Source of the DNA: Polynucleobacter necessarius
GTDB lineage: Bacteria > Pseudomonadota > Gammaproteobacteria > Burkholderiales > Burkholderiaceae
Assembly (NCBI RefSeq): GCF_900095175.1
Contig: NZ_LT606946.1
Coordinates: forward strand, 1,269,416 to 1,333,415
Length of the DNA stretch: 64,000 nt
Reading direction: 5' to 3'
Shown: piece after piece, positions 17,045-27,079 of the stretch
How the letters are laid out: each line of letters begins with the position of its first letter
Numbering within the stretch: position 1 is the first letter of the stretch
Notes under the pieces: model-generated
Database searches by the model: none
Told to the model about the DNA's origin: nothing
Seen by the model: the letters and a program-made list of their open reading frames with translations, nothing else
Position numbers and translations under genes: made by a program

Positions 17045-19690
17045 ATGAAACGCATGTTATTTAATGCAACTCAACAAGAAGAGTTGCGAGTTGCCATCGT
17101 CGATGGTCAAAAACTCATCGATATCGATATCGAAGCTGCCGGTCGTGAACAACGCAAAGGCAATATTTACAAAGGCGTTATTACCCGCATTGAGCCTTCG
17201 CTCGAAGCTTGTTTTGTAAATTATGGCGAAGAACGCCATGGCTTCCTGCCATTTAAAGAAGTTGCCCGCACCTACTTCAAAGAAGGTATTGATGTCCGTA
17301 ATGCCTCCATTAAAGATGCTTTACGCGAAGGCCAAGAAATCATTGTTCAGGTAGAAAAAGAAGAGCGTGGCCAAAAAGGCGCTGCTCTCACCTCTTTTGT
17401 CTCCCTAGCAGGCCGCTATTTGGTATTAATGCCAAATAACCCACGTGGAGGCGGTGTTTCTCGTCGTATTGAAGGTGAGGATCGTCAAGAACTCCGTGAA
17501 GCAATGTCCCAATTAGAAGTGCCAGATGGTATGAGCATCATTGCTCGTACAGCCGGTATTGGCCGTGACGCTACTGAATTGCAGTGGGATTTAAGCTATC
17601 TCATGCAGTTGTGGACCGCGATTGATGAAGCCGCTAAAGGTAATTCAGCACCATTATTGATTTACCTCGAATCCAGCTTAGTGATTCGTGCGATTCGTGA
17701 TTACTTTCAGCCAGATATCGGTGAGATTCTCATCGATACGGATGACATCTACGAGCAAGCTGCAGCCTTTATGTCTCTAGTAATGCCGGATAACTTGCCT
17801 AGAGTGAAGCGTTACCAGGACGATGTTCCACTGTTCTCCCGCTTCCAAATCGAGCATCAGATTGAAACTGCTTACTCACGTACCGTGCCATTGCCATCCG
17901 GCGGCGCGATCGTGATTGACCATACTGAAGCTTTAGTTTCAGTGGACGTCAACTCTGCGCGCGCAACCCGCGGCTCTGATATTGAAGAGACTGCAACCCG
18001 CACCAACTTAGAAGCTGCCGATGAAATCGCTCGTCAAGCACGTTTACGTGACTTGGGTGGCTTGATCGTGATCGACTTCATTGATATGGAATCGAGTAAA
18101 GCACAGAAGGATGTTGAGAATCGTTTACGCGATGCTCTGCGCCACGACCGTGCTCGCGTTCAAATGGGCAAGGTCTCCAAGTTTGGTTTGATGGAAATGT
18201 CACGCCAGCGTTTACGCCCTGCTCTATCTGAGGGTAGCCATGTAACCTGCCCACGTTGTAACGGCACAGGCCATATCCGCGATACTGAATCTTCTGCATT
18301 GCAAGTCTTGCGCATCATCCAAGAAGAGGCAATGAAAGAAAATACTGCTGCTATTCATTCGCAAGTTCCAGTCGAAGTGGCTGCATTCTTGCTCAATGAA
18401 AAGCGCGCTGAAGTCATCAAGATTGAGACACGCTTCAAAGTTAACGTCTTAATGATTCCAAACAAGCATTTAGAAACTCCGCATTACAAGCTCGAGCGTT
18501 TACGTCATGACGATCCACGTCTTGATGACCAAAAAACAAGCTATGTGATAGCTGAAGAAGCTGCTGCTGAACTCGAAACAGATACCGCAGTAAGTCGCAA
18601 AGATGCCGACGTCAAAGTTCGCCCAGAAGCTGCTGTTAAAGGTATTACGCCAAATGCACCAGCACCTGTAAGTCAGCCACGTCCTGCGCGTACTGAAAAA
18701 GCCAGCACTGAAACTGCGAGCTCCGGTGGATTCTTCGGATTTATTAAGAGCCTATTCTCTTCAACACCTGCGCCAGAAGTGAAGCCTGCTCCAAGCGCAC
18801 CACGTGGTCGCAATCAAAACAACCGTAACGGCAATAACCGCAACCGCGGCCGTCGTGGCGAACGCAATGATCGTGGTGAGCGTTCAGCCGAAGGTGCAGC
18901 AAGCGCCGAAGGTACAAATGCTCCACGCGAAGCGAGTGCAGGTAGAGGTCGTCAAGATGGTCGCAACCGCAATGGCAATAACGGCAATCGCAATCAAAAT
19001 CCAAAATCAGAAAACCCAGCTGCGGTAACTCCAGCTACTGAGGCTGCTCCCGGCACTGATGCAGCACCGAGTGCAGATGGTGAAGAGCGTCGTGGTCGTG
19101 GTCGCAACCGTCGTGGTCGTGGTCAACGTGGTGAGCGCACCGAGTCTACCGGTGATGCAGCGATTGCTTCTGTTGTTGCAGTAGCCACTTCATTCTCAGG
19201 TCCTCCAGTTGGAATGGCTGGGGCATCCGCTTCCATGCCGATCCAGAACCTTGCCCAAAGTTTTGGAAACACGGTTGCAACTGTAGCCCCTAAGGAATCG
19301 AAAGATCGTGCACCACGCACACCTAGAGAACCAAGAGAGCAACGTGCACCGCGTCAGAACAATCGCCCTGATAACACTACTGCAACACCTACCCCACAGG
19401 TAGCGGCTACAGTCGTAACAGCAGCAGCGATTGAAGTGATTGCGAAGCCAGTGCCTGAGCTCCCTAAAGTTGCCTTCCAGGCATTAGAGGAAACTCCATT
19501 GCACAGCGTAGTTCAATCTGCTGGCATGGTCTGGGTAGCAACAGACTCTAGCAAGCATCAAGAAGCGCAATCGCAAATCAAAGCTGAGCCAGAAGTTTTA
19601 CCTATGGGTAGAACTCCAAAGACTCCTGTTAACTTGCAAACTGGTCCAATGGTTTTAGTTGAAACCGGCGGCCAAGAAAAAACGGTTTAA
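17045..19690 (+). CDS. rne: ribonuclease E
   Basis: Main endonuclease of mRNA decay and rRNA/tRNA processing. The 881-residue protein has an N-terminal catalytic half with an S1 domain (about 35-125), a DNase-I-like region with [11 protein letters not shown] and VIDFIDME, and the zinc-link CPRC (Cys402, Cys405) that ties the tetramer. From about residue 520 it becomes a low-complexity scaffold rich in Arg, Asn, Gly, Pro and Ala (many RGRN/NRNGN blocks), the degradosome-like tail, including a hydrophobic patch [11 protein letters not shown] that could bind the membrane. ATG with AGGAG upstream. It ends before moaA with an 82-bp gap. Confidence 0.96.
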   Translation: MKRMLFNATQQEELRVAIVDGQKLIDIDIEAAGREQRKGNIYKGVITRIEPSLEACFVNYGEERHGFLPFKEVARTYFKEGIDVRNASIKDALREGQEIIVQVEKEERGQKGAALTSFVSLAGRYLVLMPNNPRGGGVSRRIEGEDRQELREAMSQLEVPDGMSIIARTAGIGRDATELQWDLSYLMQLWTAIDEAAKGNSAPLLIYLESSLVIRAIRDYFQPDIGEILIDTDDIYEQAAAFMSLVMPDNLPRVKRYQDDVPLFSRFQIEHQIETAYSRTVPLPSGGAIVIDHTEALVSVDVNSARATRGSDIEETATRTNLEAADEIARQARLRDLGGLIVIDFIDMESSKAQKDVENRLRDALRHDRARVQMGKVSKFGLMEMSRQRLRPALSEGSHVTCPRCNGTGHIRDTESSALQVLRIIQEEAMKENTAAIHSQVPVEVAAFLLNEKRAEVIKIETRFKVNVLMIPNKHLETPHYKLERLRHDDPRLDDQKTSYVIAEEAAAELETDTAVSRKDADVKVRPEAAVKGITPNAPAPVSQPRPARTEKASTETASSGGFFGFIKSLFSSTPAPEVKPAPSAPRGRNQNNRNGNNRNRGRRGERNDRGERSAEGAASAEGTNAPREASAGRGRQDGRNRNGNNGNRNQNPKSENPAAVTPATEAAPGTDAAPSADGEERRGRGRNRRGRGQRGERTESTGDAAIASVVAVATSFSGPPVGMAGASASMPIQNLAQSFGNTVATVAPKESKDRAPRTPREPREQRAPRQNNRPDNTTATPTPQVAATVVTAAAIEVIAKPVPELPKVAFQALEETPLHSVVQSAGMVWVATDSSKHQEAQSQIKAEPEVLPMGRTPKTPVNLQTGPMVLVETGGQEKTV

Positions 19691-19772
19691 TCCAATTTCT
19701 CCAGACTGCTATTTATCCCACAAGGATATTTGGCGGTTTGGCAGAAACACCGTTTCACAGCCATAATGAGAC

Positions 19773-20885
19773 ATGGTTGAAAAAGTCATTCCCATACGTG
19801 TAGATGAAGGCAAAGGCCTTACGCCGTCCATTCCTGGGCAGCTTGTTGCCGCCAATACTTCAACCAAAGATACTCGGAGGCGCCCATTAAGGGATTTACG
19901 AATCTCCGTAACTGATCGATGTAATTTCCGCTGCACCTATTGCATGCCTAAGGAAATCTTCGACAAAGACTATCCCTACCTCTCTCATAGTGATTTGCTG
20001 AGCTTTGAAGAGATTGCTCGCCTAACAACTATCTTTGCGTCTCTGGGCGTAGAAAAAATTCGCCTTACCGGTGGTGAACCATTACTGCGAAAAAATCTTG
20101 AAGTGCTTGTTGAAATGCTGGCCAAAGTTCGCACTACAGCGAATCAACCGCTTGATTTAACACTCACTACCAATGGCAGCATTTTGCGCAAAAAGGCAGC
20201 TTCATTAAAAGCGGCAGGCTTGCATCGCCTCACCATTAGTCTGGATGGCCTAAATGACGACATCTTCAAAAAAATGAATGATGTCGACTTCCCGGTGACA
20301 GATGTACTGGATAGAATTGCTGCGACTCAAGAAGTAGGCTTCACTAATCTCAAAGTCAACATGGTTGTTAAGAAGGGTACAAACGATCAAGAGATTATTG
20401 GCATGGCCAAGCACTTCAAAGGTAGCGGCATTACGCTACGCTTTATTGAATTTATGGATGTGGGCAGCTCGAACGGTTGGGATATGTCACAAGTGCTCCC
20501 CTCTCAAGAAGTTGCCAATCGTATTAATGCCGTCTTCCCAATAGAGCCAATTGAGGCCAACTATCCTGGTGAAGTAGCGCAGCACTGGCGCTATCTTGAT
20601 GGCTCCGGTGAAATTGGCTTTATTTCTAGCGTGACGCAAACTTTCTGTCATGAGTGCACGCGCGCTCGCATTTCCACCGATGGACAGATGTATCTCTGCC
20701 TATTTGCAAACGAAGGTTTTGATTTCAAAACTCTCTTGCGTTCTGGTAGAAGTGATTTAGAAATTGCCAACGCCATCATGTCCACATGGTCCGGACGCAA
20801 TGATCACTATTCAGAAATTCGGGGATCCAATACCGCTGGATCGAAATCCTCGCGCAAGGTAGAAATGTCTTACATCGGCGGCTAA
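19773..20885 (+). CDS. moaA: GTP 3',8-cyclase MoaA (molybdenum cofactor)
   Basis: Radical-SAM enzyme for the first step of molybdopterin synthesis from GTP. The SAM-cluster motif CNFRCTYC (Cys50, 54, 57) and the second cluster CHEC plus a distal cysteine (292, 295, 309) are present, and the protein ends in the essential GG. Length 370 includes about 35 extra N-terminal residues; the start is therefore not certain. The stop overlaps the mobA ATG by one base. No moaC, moaD or moaE is in the window. Confidence 0.95.
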   Translation: MVEKVIPIRVDEGKGLTPSIPGQLVAANTSTKDTRRRPLRDLRISVTDRCNFRCTYCMPKEIFDKDYPYLSHSDLLSFEEIARLTTIFASLGVEKIRLTGGEPLLRKNLEVLVEMLAKVRTTANQPLDLTLTTNGSILRKKAASLKAAGLHRLTISLDGLNDDIFKKMNDVDFPVTDVLDRIAATQEVGFTNLKVNMVVKKGTNDQEIIGMAKHFKGSGITLRFIEFMDVGSSNGWDMSQVLPSQEVANRINAVFPIEPIEANYPGEVAQHWRYLDGSGEIGFISSVTQTFCHECTRARISTDGQMYLCLFANEGFDFKTLLRSGRSDLEIANAIMSTWSGRNDHYSEIRGSNTAGSKSSRKVEMSYIGG

Positions 20886-21499
20886 TGATTACCTCAGAAC
20901 ACATTACTGGACTCATTTTGGCAGGAGGTCGCGCTCAGAGAATGGGTGGCATCGATAAAGGTTTAATCCCTTTTCATGGCAAGCCCCTGATTGAATCTGC
21001 CATTAGTCGACTCAAGCCTCAAGTCAGCATCATTCTGATTAATGCCAATCGCAGTATTACCAAGTATGCACACTACGGTTATCCAGTACTCATGGATGAA
21101 ACTCCCGACTTCTCCGGCCCCTTAGCTGGTTTTTCAGTAGGTCTCAAGCACTGTAAAACACCTTACTTACTTACATTACCCTGCGACTCCCCTTTATTGC
21201 CGGACGATCTTGCCCAAAAAATGGCAGCTGAACTGGAGAGCAATAATCTAGAGCTCGTCTTTGCCTCCTCAAAGGAAGAAGATGGCAAGATTTGGTCTCA
21301 GCCTGTTTTCTGCTTAATGAAAAGTCACTTGCAGGAATCCCTGGATACCTTTTTAAGTAAAGGCGAATTAAAAATTGATCGCTGGTTTAAAGAGTTGCGA
21401 TCTGGCACGGTAGTTTTTGAAAATCCACAAGCGTTTGCCAATGTGAATACACCAGAAGAGTTAGCGGTTTTAGAAAAAATATCTTCATGTCGAACTTAA
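20885..21499 (+). CDS. mobA: molybdenum cofactor guanylyltransferase
   Basis: Attaches GMP to molybdopterin to form the guanine dinucleotide cofactor used by many oxidoreductases. The nucleotidyltransferase signature LILAGGRAQRMGGIDKGL (11-28) is clear, and LPCDSPLLP holds the metal-binding aspartate. Length 204 is standard. It is translationally coupled to moaA (TAATG) and overlaps moeA by 13 bp. Confidence 0.93.
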   Translation: MITSEHITGLILAGGRAQRMGGIDKGLIPFHGKPLIESAISRLKPQVSIILINANRSITKYAHYGYPVLMDETPDFSGPLAGFSVGLKHCKTPYLLTLPCDSPLLPDDLAQKMAAELESNNLELVFASSKEEDGKIWSQPVFCLMKSHLQESLDTFLSKGELKIDRWFKELRSGTVVFENPQAFANVNTPEELAVLEKISSCRT

Positions 21500-22818
21500 A
21501 GCATATACCTCCAAGCGATCCAATTTATATCAGCGGCTCACTGCATGTTGCCCAAGCTCGCATAGCGATCTCCGATCTAGTAAAAGACTTAATCACCGAA
21601 TCACATGAAGGTGCTGAGTCTGGCGCTATTGAATGCATCACGTTAGATCAAGCTATCGATCGCATCCTGGCGAAAGATTTGCTCTCACCGATTGATGTTC
21701 CTGTTGCCGATAACTCAGCAATGGATGGCTTTGCATTTAATGGCGATTGCTTAGGTCAAAGCGAAGATCTTATTAACCTCAACGTGATCGGCACTGCCTT
21801 TGCTGGCAGGCCCTATGAAGGTAGCATTGCTCCAGGGGAATGCATCAAGATCATGACTGGCGCCCTAATGCCAAATGATTGCGATACCGTGATCCCCCAT
21901 GAATTTACAGAACCCCAAAGTCCTGGTGATGACTCGATCGTGTCATTCAAGGCAAACCGAGTGAAGTGTGGTGAAAACCGACGCTTGCGTGAAGAAGACT
22001 TACAACAAGGTAAGCCAGCAATTGCTGCAGGGCGATTATTGCGTCCTTCTGATCTCGGTCTTGCTGCCTCCCTCGGCATCTCCGAACTTGAAGTCCATCG
22101 AAAGTTAAGGGTCGCCATACTCTCTTCAGGCGATGAATTACGCCCATTGGGACAAACATTAGAAGCTGGCAATATTTACGATAGCAATCGCTATAGCTTG
22201 ATCGGATTACTCAAGCGCCTGGACTTAGAAATCATTGATTGCGGAATTGTGCGTGATGATCCCGCGTCACTGAAAGCTGCCTTTATGGACGCTGCCTCAA
22301 AAGCAGATGTCCTCATCTCTTCTGGTGGCGTCTCTGCTGGTGAAGCGGACTTCACTAAGCAAATCATGCAAGAACTCGGTGATGTGGGTTTTTGGAAAAT
22401 CGCTATGCGGCCGGGTCGCCCCATGGCTTTTGGGATGCTGAGGCCAGTTCAAGACTCCAGCCGTAAAACCCTCTTCTTTGGCTTACCCGGAAATCCAGTA
22501 GCAGTCATGGTGACCTTCTATCAATTTGTACGGTCCGCCTTATTGCAACTCAATGGCGCAAGCCAGACTGAGCCGCCAATAATGCAGGCGATTGCCGAGG
22601 CACCCATTAGAAAGCGCCCAGGCCGGACAGAGTTTCAACGTGCCATTTTGGAGCGCGGCACAGACGGAAAGCCTATAGTCAAACTGACTGGCAGCCAAGG
22701 TGCGGGAATTTTGCGATCAATGAGTGAGGCCAATTGTTTTGTGATTCTGTCTCATGAGCAAGGAAATGTGGCTGCTGGGGACTGGGTAGATGTGGCGCTT
22801 TTCGATGGACTGCTTTAA
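21487..22818 (+). CDS. moeA: molybdopterin molybdenumtransferase MoeA
   Basis: Inserts molybdate into adenylylated molybdopterin. The 443-residue protein has the MoeA landmarks PVADNSAMDGFAF, APGECIKIMTGALMPNDCDTVIP, the substrate-binding SSGGVSAGEADF and GLPGNPVAVMV. It overlaps mobA by 13 bp, so the moaA-mobA-moeA genes form one operon. The partner adenylyltransferase Mog is encoded about 9 kb downstream. Confidence 0.95.
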   Translation: MSNLKHIPPSDPIYISGSLHVAQARIAISDLVKDLITESHEGAESGAIECITLDQAIDRILAKDLLSPIDVPVADNSAMDGFAFNGDCLGQSEDLINLNVIGTAFAGRPYEGSIAPGECIKIMTGALMPNDCDTVIPHEFTEPQSPGDDSIVSFKANRVKCGENRRLREEDLQQGKPAIAAGRLLRPSDLGLAASLGISELEVHRKLRVAILSSGDELRPLGQTLEAGNIYDSNRYSLIGLLKRLDLEIIDCGIVRDDPASLKAAFMDAASKADVLISSGGVSAGEADFTKQIMQELGDVGFWKIAMRPGRPMAFGMLRPVQDSSRKTLFFGLPGNPVAVMVTFYQFVRSALLQLNGASQTEPPIMQAIAEAPIRKRPGRTEFQRAILERGTDGKPIVKLTGSQGAGILRSMSEANCFVILSHEQGNVAAGDWVDVALFDGLL

Positions 22819-22829
22819 GATTGCACCTC

Positions 22830-23123
22830 ATGAAACTCACCAAAAAAGAAATTGTCTTCCTAGACCCAATGCATACCGCCAAAACTCTGGTTTTGGTTTA
22901 CCTGTGCTTCTCGGTTCCTATTGTGTTGTTAGCCTTATTTGTGGCATTCATTCGTGATGGTGCGATACCTGGATTTACCGTACTATCAGCACTGATACTG
23001 AATGCCATACTTGGCTTCGCACTGCTGTGGATTGCCTGCAAGGTTTACAACTGGGTAGCAGAAAAATTTGGTGGGATCGAACTGGCTCTTCGTGAGCTTC
23101 CAGAAGAAATTGAAGCCGACTAA
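22830..23123 (+). CDS. small two-helix membrane protein of unknown function
   Basis: A 97-residue protein with two hydrophobic segments (about 20-43 and 51-74) flanked by charged ends; the tail GGIELALRELPEEIEAD is acidic. It starts with an ATG at 22830, 11 bp after moeA, and so is probably read with the molybdenum genes. It weakly recalls DUF3566-type small membrane proteins, but I cannot name it with confidence. Its stop lies inside the stem of a terminator hairpin. Confidence 0.65.
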   Translation: MKLTKKEIVFLDPMHTAKTLVLVYLCFSVPIVLLALFVAFIRDGAIPGFTVLSALILNAILGFALLWIACKVYNWVAEKFGGIELALRELPEEIEAD

Positions 23124-23146
23124 TTTCTTAGTCGATTTCATTTTTC
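23117..23146 (+). terminator. intrinsic terminator of the moaA operon
   Basis: CGACTAA (23117-23123) pairs with TTAGTCG (23128-23134) around a TTTC loop, followed by ATTTCATTTTT on the plus strand. It includes the stop codon of the small membrane protein and lies before the convergent dehydrogenase gene. Confidence 0.65.
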
Positions 23147-23169
23147 CAGCTTATTTGACTGTCTCTTAC

Positions 23170-24183
23170 TTAAGCACTTAATACTTCAGTATTAATTAAG
23201 CTTGGTGGTTTTTTTCCATCAAGTGCTGCTCGTAAATTTTGTACTGCGAGATCAACCATCGCTCTACGCGTTTTTTCTGTAGCGCTGGCAATGTGTGGAG
23301 CCAACACAATATTGCTGCACTTGAGTAACTCCGGATGCACTTGAGGCTCACCTTCAAAAACATCTAAGCCTGCCGCAAATATTTTTCCACTTTGCAATGC
23401 TTGCGCTAACGCTGCATCATCCACAATACCGCCGCGAGCAATATTAACCAGGGTTGCAGACGGTTTCATCATGGCGATTTCTGCAGCGCCAATCGTGTGA
23501 TGATTTTGAGCTGTGTACGGTAGAACCAGTACAACATGGTCAGCAGTGCGGAGTAACTCTTCTTTCGACACATAAGTGGCACCGCACGCTTTTTCATCAG
23601 CCTCAGATAAAGGGTTGCGATTGTGATAAATCACCTTCATCCCAAAACCTAAGGCACGCTTAGCAATACCTTGACCAATACGGCCCATACCGATAATTCC
23701 AAGAGTACTGTGATGCAAATCCATTCCCAGTGGGTTAGTCACAATCGACCATTGCCCCCACTTACCAGCTCGCACCCAATGCTCCGATTCCGTAATCCGC
23801 CTTGCAGTTGCCATTAACAAAGCAAAGCCAAAATCAGCCGTTGTATCCGTAAGAACATCAGGGGTATTAGTGGCCATGACACCAGCAGCAGTAATCGCTG
23901 GGACATCAAAATTGTTATACTCGACAGAAATATTGGCGACCACCTTCAAATTTTTAGCTTCGGAAAGGGCGGTAACATCAACCCTCTCACTGCCCGTTAC
24001 CAAAGCCCCTTCAACCTCTGAAAGCGCTTTTTTTAGCTCCTCAGGGGTCGTTACTTTATCGAGCTGGTTAGAGAGAACCTCATAGGACTCCTCCAATTTG
24101 GCTAGCGCCTCAGGAAATATCGCCCTGGCGACCAAAATCTTAGGTTTGGAGGAAGTTGTGGAGTGATTTGCTGGAGTGTTCAT
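23170..24183 (-). CDS. D-isomer 2-hydroxyacid dehydrogenase (glyoxylate/hydroxypyruvate or 2-ketogluconate reductase type)
   Basis: NAD(P)H-dependent reductase of 2-oxoacids. The Rossmann motif GIIGMGRIGQGIAKR follows an N-terminal substrate domain; catalytic residues lie in VNIARGGIVDD (Arg), the Glu of DVFEGEP and the His of LAPHIASAT. The pattern is like GhrB/D-glycerate dehydrogenase, but exact substrate cannot be read from sequence. I chose the ATG at 24183 (337 residues), preceded by GAGG; an ATG six codons upstream is possible. It is convergent with the moaA operon. Confidence 0.88.
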   Translation of the reverse strand: MNTPANHSTTSSKPKILVARAIFPEALAKLEESYEVLSNQLDKVTTPEELKKALSEVEGALVTGSERVDVTALSEAKNLKVVANISVEYNNFDVPAITAAGVMATNTPDVLTDTTADFGFALLMATARRITESEHWVRAGKWGQWSIVTNPLGMDLHHSTLGIIGMGRIGQGIAKRALGFGMKVIYHNRNPLSEADEKACGATYVSKEELLRTADHVVLVLPYTAQNHHTIGAAEIAMMKPSATLVNIARGGIVDDAALAQALQSGKIFAAGLDVFEGEPQVHPELLKCSNIVLAPHIASATEKTRRAMVDLAVQNLRAALDGKKPPSLINTEVLSA

Positions 24184-24302
24184 AGCGTAACTGTACCTCA
24201 TCTAAATTGCGGATTTTGCCTGAAAGATAGGCTGATTCAGCTAAAATTGAGTTTTTATAACTTGGCAGTCCATTGGTATGGACGCCTTACCAGCACACCA
24301 TC

Positions 24303-24626
24303 ATGACTTACGTTGTTACCGAAGCTTGTATCCGCTGCAAATACACTGATTGCGTTGATGTCTGCCCAGTCGATTGCTTTCGTGAAGGCCCTAACTTTTT
24401 AGTAATCGATCCTGATGAGTGCATCGATTGCGCGGTATGTGCACCTGAGTGCCCAGTCAATGCAATTTATGCAGAAGATGATGTGCCTGGTGATCAGCAG
24501 GCCTTCATCAAACTCAATGCTGAATTGTCACCTTCATGGACATCGATTACCAAATCTAAAGCTGCACTGCCAGAGGCAGAAGAGTGGAAAGACGTTATAA
24601 ATAAACTTGACCAACTGGTAAAGTAA
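24303..24626 (+). CDS. fdxA: seven-iron ferredoxin FdxA
   Basis: Low-potential electron carrier with one [3Fe-4S] and one [4Fe-4S] cluster. The 107-residue protein starts [22 protein letters not shown] with Cys9, 17 and 21, followed by the [12 protein letters not shown] motif, and has the long C-terminal extension of the FdxA family. The ATG at 24303 is the family's usual start; an in-frame upstream codon at 24273 encodes nothing conserved. The next gene, a ferredoxin-NADP reductase, starts one base after its stop, so the two are likely redox partners. Confidence 0.96.
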   Translation: MTYVVTEACIRCKYTDCVDVCPVDCFREGPNFLVIDPDECIDCAVCAPECPVNAIYAEDDVPGDQQAFIKLNAELSPSWTSITKSKAALPEAEEWKDVINKLDQLVK

Positions 24627-24627
24627 A

Positions 24628-25674
24628 TTGCACTCCCCCATTGAAACCGATGCAGTCATTATTGGCGCCGGTCCAGTGGGACTCTTCCAAGTCTTCGAAC
24701 TTGGACTTCTAGAAATTAAAGCGCATGTCATTGACTCTCTTGCTGAAGTAGGCGGTCAATGTATTGAGCTCTATCCAGATAAACCAATCTATGACATTCC
24801 GGCAATTCCGGTTTGCACTGGTCGCGAACTGATTGGCAATCTACTCAAACAAATTGAGCCATTCAAGCCACAGTTCCACTTAAATCAAGAGGTCTCCACC
24901 CTAGAGAAGCAAGCTGATGGCCGCTTTCTGATTCGGACAAGCCAAGATCAGCAATTTTTAACTAAGGCTATTTTTATAGCTGCTGGTGTTGGTGCATTTC
25001 AACCACGAACACTCAATCTGGATGGCATTGAGGCTTTTGTAGATAAACAGGTCTTCTATCGCGTCACAAACCCTGAACAATTTGCAGGCAAGTGCATGGT
25101 CATTTGTGGTGGCGGAGATTCCGCGCTAGATTGGGCCTTACATTTTGTTGATCATGCTGCAAGCGTCACACTAATTCACCGAAGAGACGAATTTAAAGCG
25201 GCTCCTCAATCAGTGGCCAAGATGCGCGCTCTTTGCGCCGCCGGGAGGATGCAACTCATCATCGGACAAATTACCGGTCTTGAAACCTCTCATGACAAAC
25301 TCACTGAAATTGCTGTCACCAATATTGATGGTGAAATTCAAAATATTGGCTTAGATGCACTCTTATTGTTTTATGGCCTCTCCCCCAAGTTGGGCCCTAT
25401 TGCTGACTGGGGTCTCGATATCGATCGCAAGCAAATTGCTGTGGATACGACGGCCTGCTTTCAGACTAGCACTCCTGGTATTTACGCTGTCGGAGACATC
25501 AATATCTACCCCGGCAAGAAAAAATTAATTCTGTCTGGCTTTCATGAGGCGGCATTAGCAGCCTTTGCTGCCGCAGCCTATCTGGCCCCAGAAAAGCAGA
25601 TTCAGCTCCAGTACACCATCACTTCCCCAAAGCTCCATAAAGCGCTTGGGGTAAGCCCACCGACATTCGAGTAA
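24628..25674 (+). CDS. ferredoxin--NADP(+) reductase, thioredoxin-reductase-like type
   Basis: Flavoprotein that moves electrons between NADPH and ferredoxin. It has the FAD motif [11 protein letters not shown] near the N-terminus, [16 protein letters not shown], and the NADP motif [12 protein letters not shown], the layout of the TrxR-like FNR family (as in Bacillus YumC) without the redox CxxC of thioredoxin reductase. The C-terminal [19 protein letters not shown] is typical. The start is a TTG at 24628, one base after the fdxA stop, since no ATG precedes the FAD motif. Length 348. Confidence 0.9.
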   Translation: MHSPIETDAVIIGAGPVGLFQVFELGLLEIKAHVIDSLAEVGGQCIELYPDKPIYDIPAIPVCTGRELIGNLLKQIEPFKPQFHLNQEVSTLEKQADGRFLIRTSQDQQFLTKAIFIAAGVGAFQPRTLNLDGIEAFVDKQVFYRVTNPEQFAGKCMVICGGGDSALDWALHFVDHAASVTLIHRRDEFKAAPQSVAKMRALCAAGRMQLIIGQITGLETSHDKLTEIAVTNIDGEIQNIGLDALLLFYGLSPKLGPIADWGLDIDRKQIAVDTTACFQTSTPGIYAVGDINIYPGKKKLILSGFHEAALAAFAAAAYLAPEKQIQLQYTITSPKLHKALGVSPPTFE

Positions 25675-25712
25675 GCTCTTAATATCACTGAATCATTTAG
25701 CTGAATAAACCT

Positions 25713-26507
25713 ATGCGTCAATATCACAACCTCATGAAGGAAGTCCTCGAAAAGGGCGTCCAAAAGTCTGATAGAACCGGAACTGGCACCATTTCCATCT
25801 TCGGTCACCAGATGCGCTTTAATCTGGCCGAAGGCTTTCCGATGGTCACCACCAAGAAACTCCATCTTAAGTCCATCATCTTAGAGTTGCTATGGTTTCT
25901 CAAAGGCAGCACTGATAACAACTGGCTCAAAGAGCGTGGTGTTTCTATTTGGAATGAATGGGCAGCCCCTGATGGTGACCTGGGTCCAATTTATGGCTAC
26001 CAGTGGCGTTCATGGCCTGCGCCCAATGGTGAGCATATTGACCAAATCGCTGAAGTTGTAGAGACCCTTAAAAAAAATCCTGACTCACGTCGCATTATTG
26101 TTTCTGCGTGGAACGTGGCTGATATTCCTCGCATGGCTTTAGCGCCTTGCCATGCTTTCTTTCAGTTCTATGTTGCTGAGGGAAAACTTTCTTGCCAGCT
26201 ATACCAGCGCAGTGCCGATATCTTCTTAGGCGTACCTTTCAATATTGCTAGCTATGCCCTACTGACCCACATGATGGCGCAGCAGTGTAATTTAGAGGTA
26301 GGTGGCTTTGTCTGGACTGGCGGCGACTGCCATCTGTATAGCAACCATTTAGAGCAAGTAGATCTTCAACTATCGAGAGACTTCTTCCCGCTACCCAGGC
26401 TCAATATTTTGCGCAAGCCAGATTCCATTTTGGATTATGAATTCGAAGATTTTGAAATTGCTGGCTATGAATCCCATCCCGCCATTAAAGCTCCAGTAGC
26501 TGTTTAA
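25713..26507 (+). CDS. thyA: thymidylate synthase
   Basis: Methylates dUMP to dTMP with methylene-tetrahydrofolate. The 264-residue protein has the same length as E. coli ThyA, with the catalytic Cys146 in [11 protein letters not shown], the phosphate-binding SDRTGTGT (19-26) and [17 protein letters not shown]. folA follows by 14 bp, the usual pairing because ThyA produces dihydrofolate that FolA recycles. Confidence 0.98.
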   Translation: MRQYHNLMKEVLEKGVQKSDRTGTGTISIFGHQMRFNLAEGFPMVTTKKLHLKSIILELLWFLKGSTDNNWLKERGVSIWNEWAAPDGDLGPIYGYQWRSWPAPNGEHIDQIAEVVETLKKNPDSRRIIVSAWNVADIPRMALAPCHAFFQFYVAEGKLSCQLYQRSADIFLGVPFNIASYALLTHMMAQQCNLEVGGFVWTGGDCHLYSNHLEQVDLQLSRDFFPLPRLNILRKPDSILDYEFEDFEIAGYESHPAIKAPVAV

Positions 26508-26521
26508 GAAATGAGAAACTC

Positions 26522-27019
26522 ATGACTGTAGCCAAATACCCCGCTATCTCGATGATTGTTGCCCGCTCACGTAATCACGTGATTGGTCGTGACAACCAAA
26601 TGCCTTGGAAGATTTCTGCTGATCTACAGTTCTTTAAAAAAGTGACCATGGGTCATCCAGTCATCATGGGTCGCAAGACTTGGGAATCTATTGGTCGCCC
26701 GCTTCCTGGACGTCGCAATATTGTGGTGAGTCGCAATGCTGACTTACAGCTCACAGGCGCAGAAGTCGTCAACTCACTCGATGCAGCACTCACTACTTTG
26801 AATGAATTCCCACGCGTATTTGTGATTGGCGGAGAGCAACTCTTCACCCAAGCATTCCCGAAAGCAGATCGTCTTTACATCACAGAAATTGATATTGATA
26901 TTGACGGTGGCGACACCTTCTTTGAAGTTCCCAATCCAGAGGAATGGAAAGAGATTGAGCGCACCCCAGCGTCTGAGAGGGAGATTGCATTTAATTTCAT
27001 TACGCTTGAGCGCAAATAA
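26522..27019 (+). CDS. folA: dihydrofolate reductase
   Basis: Reduces dihydrofolate to tetrahydrofolate. The 165-residue protein has the family signature VIGRDNQMPWKISADLQFFK, with the acidic active-site Asp in the DLQFF segment, then GRKTWESIGRPLPGR and a GGEQLF motif for NADPH. It forms a unit with thyA. The broken amidohydrolase gene begins 60 bp downstream. Confidence 0.97.
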   Translation: MTVAKYPAISMIVARSRNHVIGRDNQMPWKISADLQFFKKVTMGHPVIMGRKTWESIGRPLPGRRNIVVSRNADLQLTGAEVVNSLDAALTTLNEFPRVFVIGGEQLFTQAFPKADRLYITEIDIDIDGGDTFFEVPNPEEWKEIERTPASEREIAFNFITLERK

Positions 27020-27079
27020 AAAATCATCCCTCATTAAAAGCTATTTTTATTAAATTACCCTCAACATCAAGGTTAGCAA

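Noticed and set aside
18744..19004. Antisense frame in the rne C-terminal region rich in Cys, His and Tyr
   Set aside because: It mirrors the Arg/Asn/Gly-rich low-complexity code of RNase E on the other strand; no start signal or known domain.
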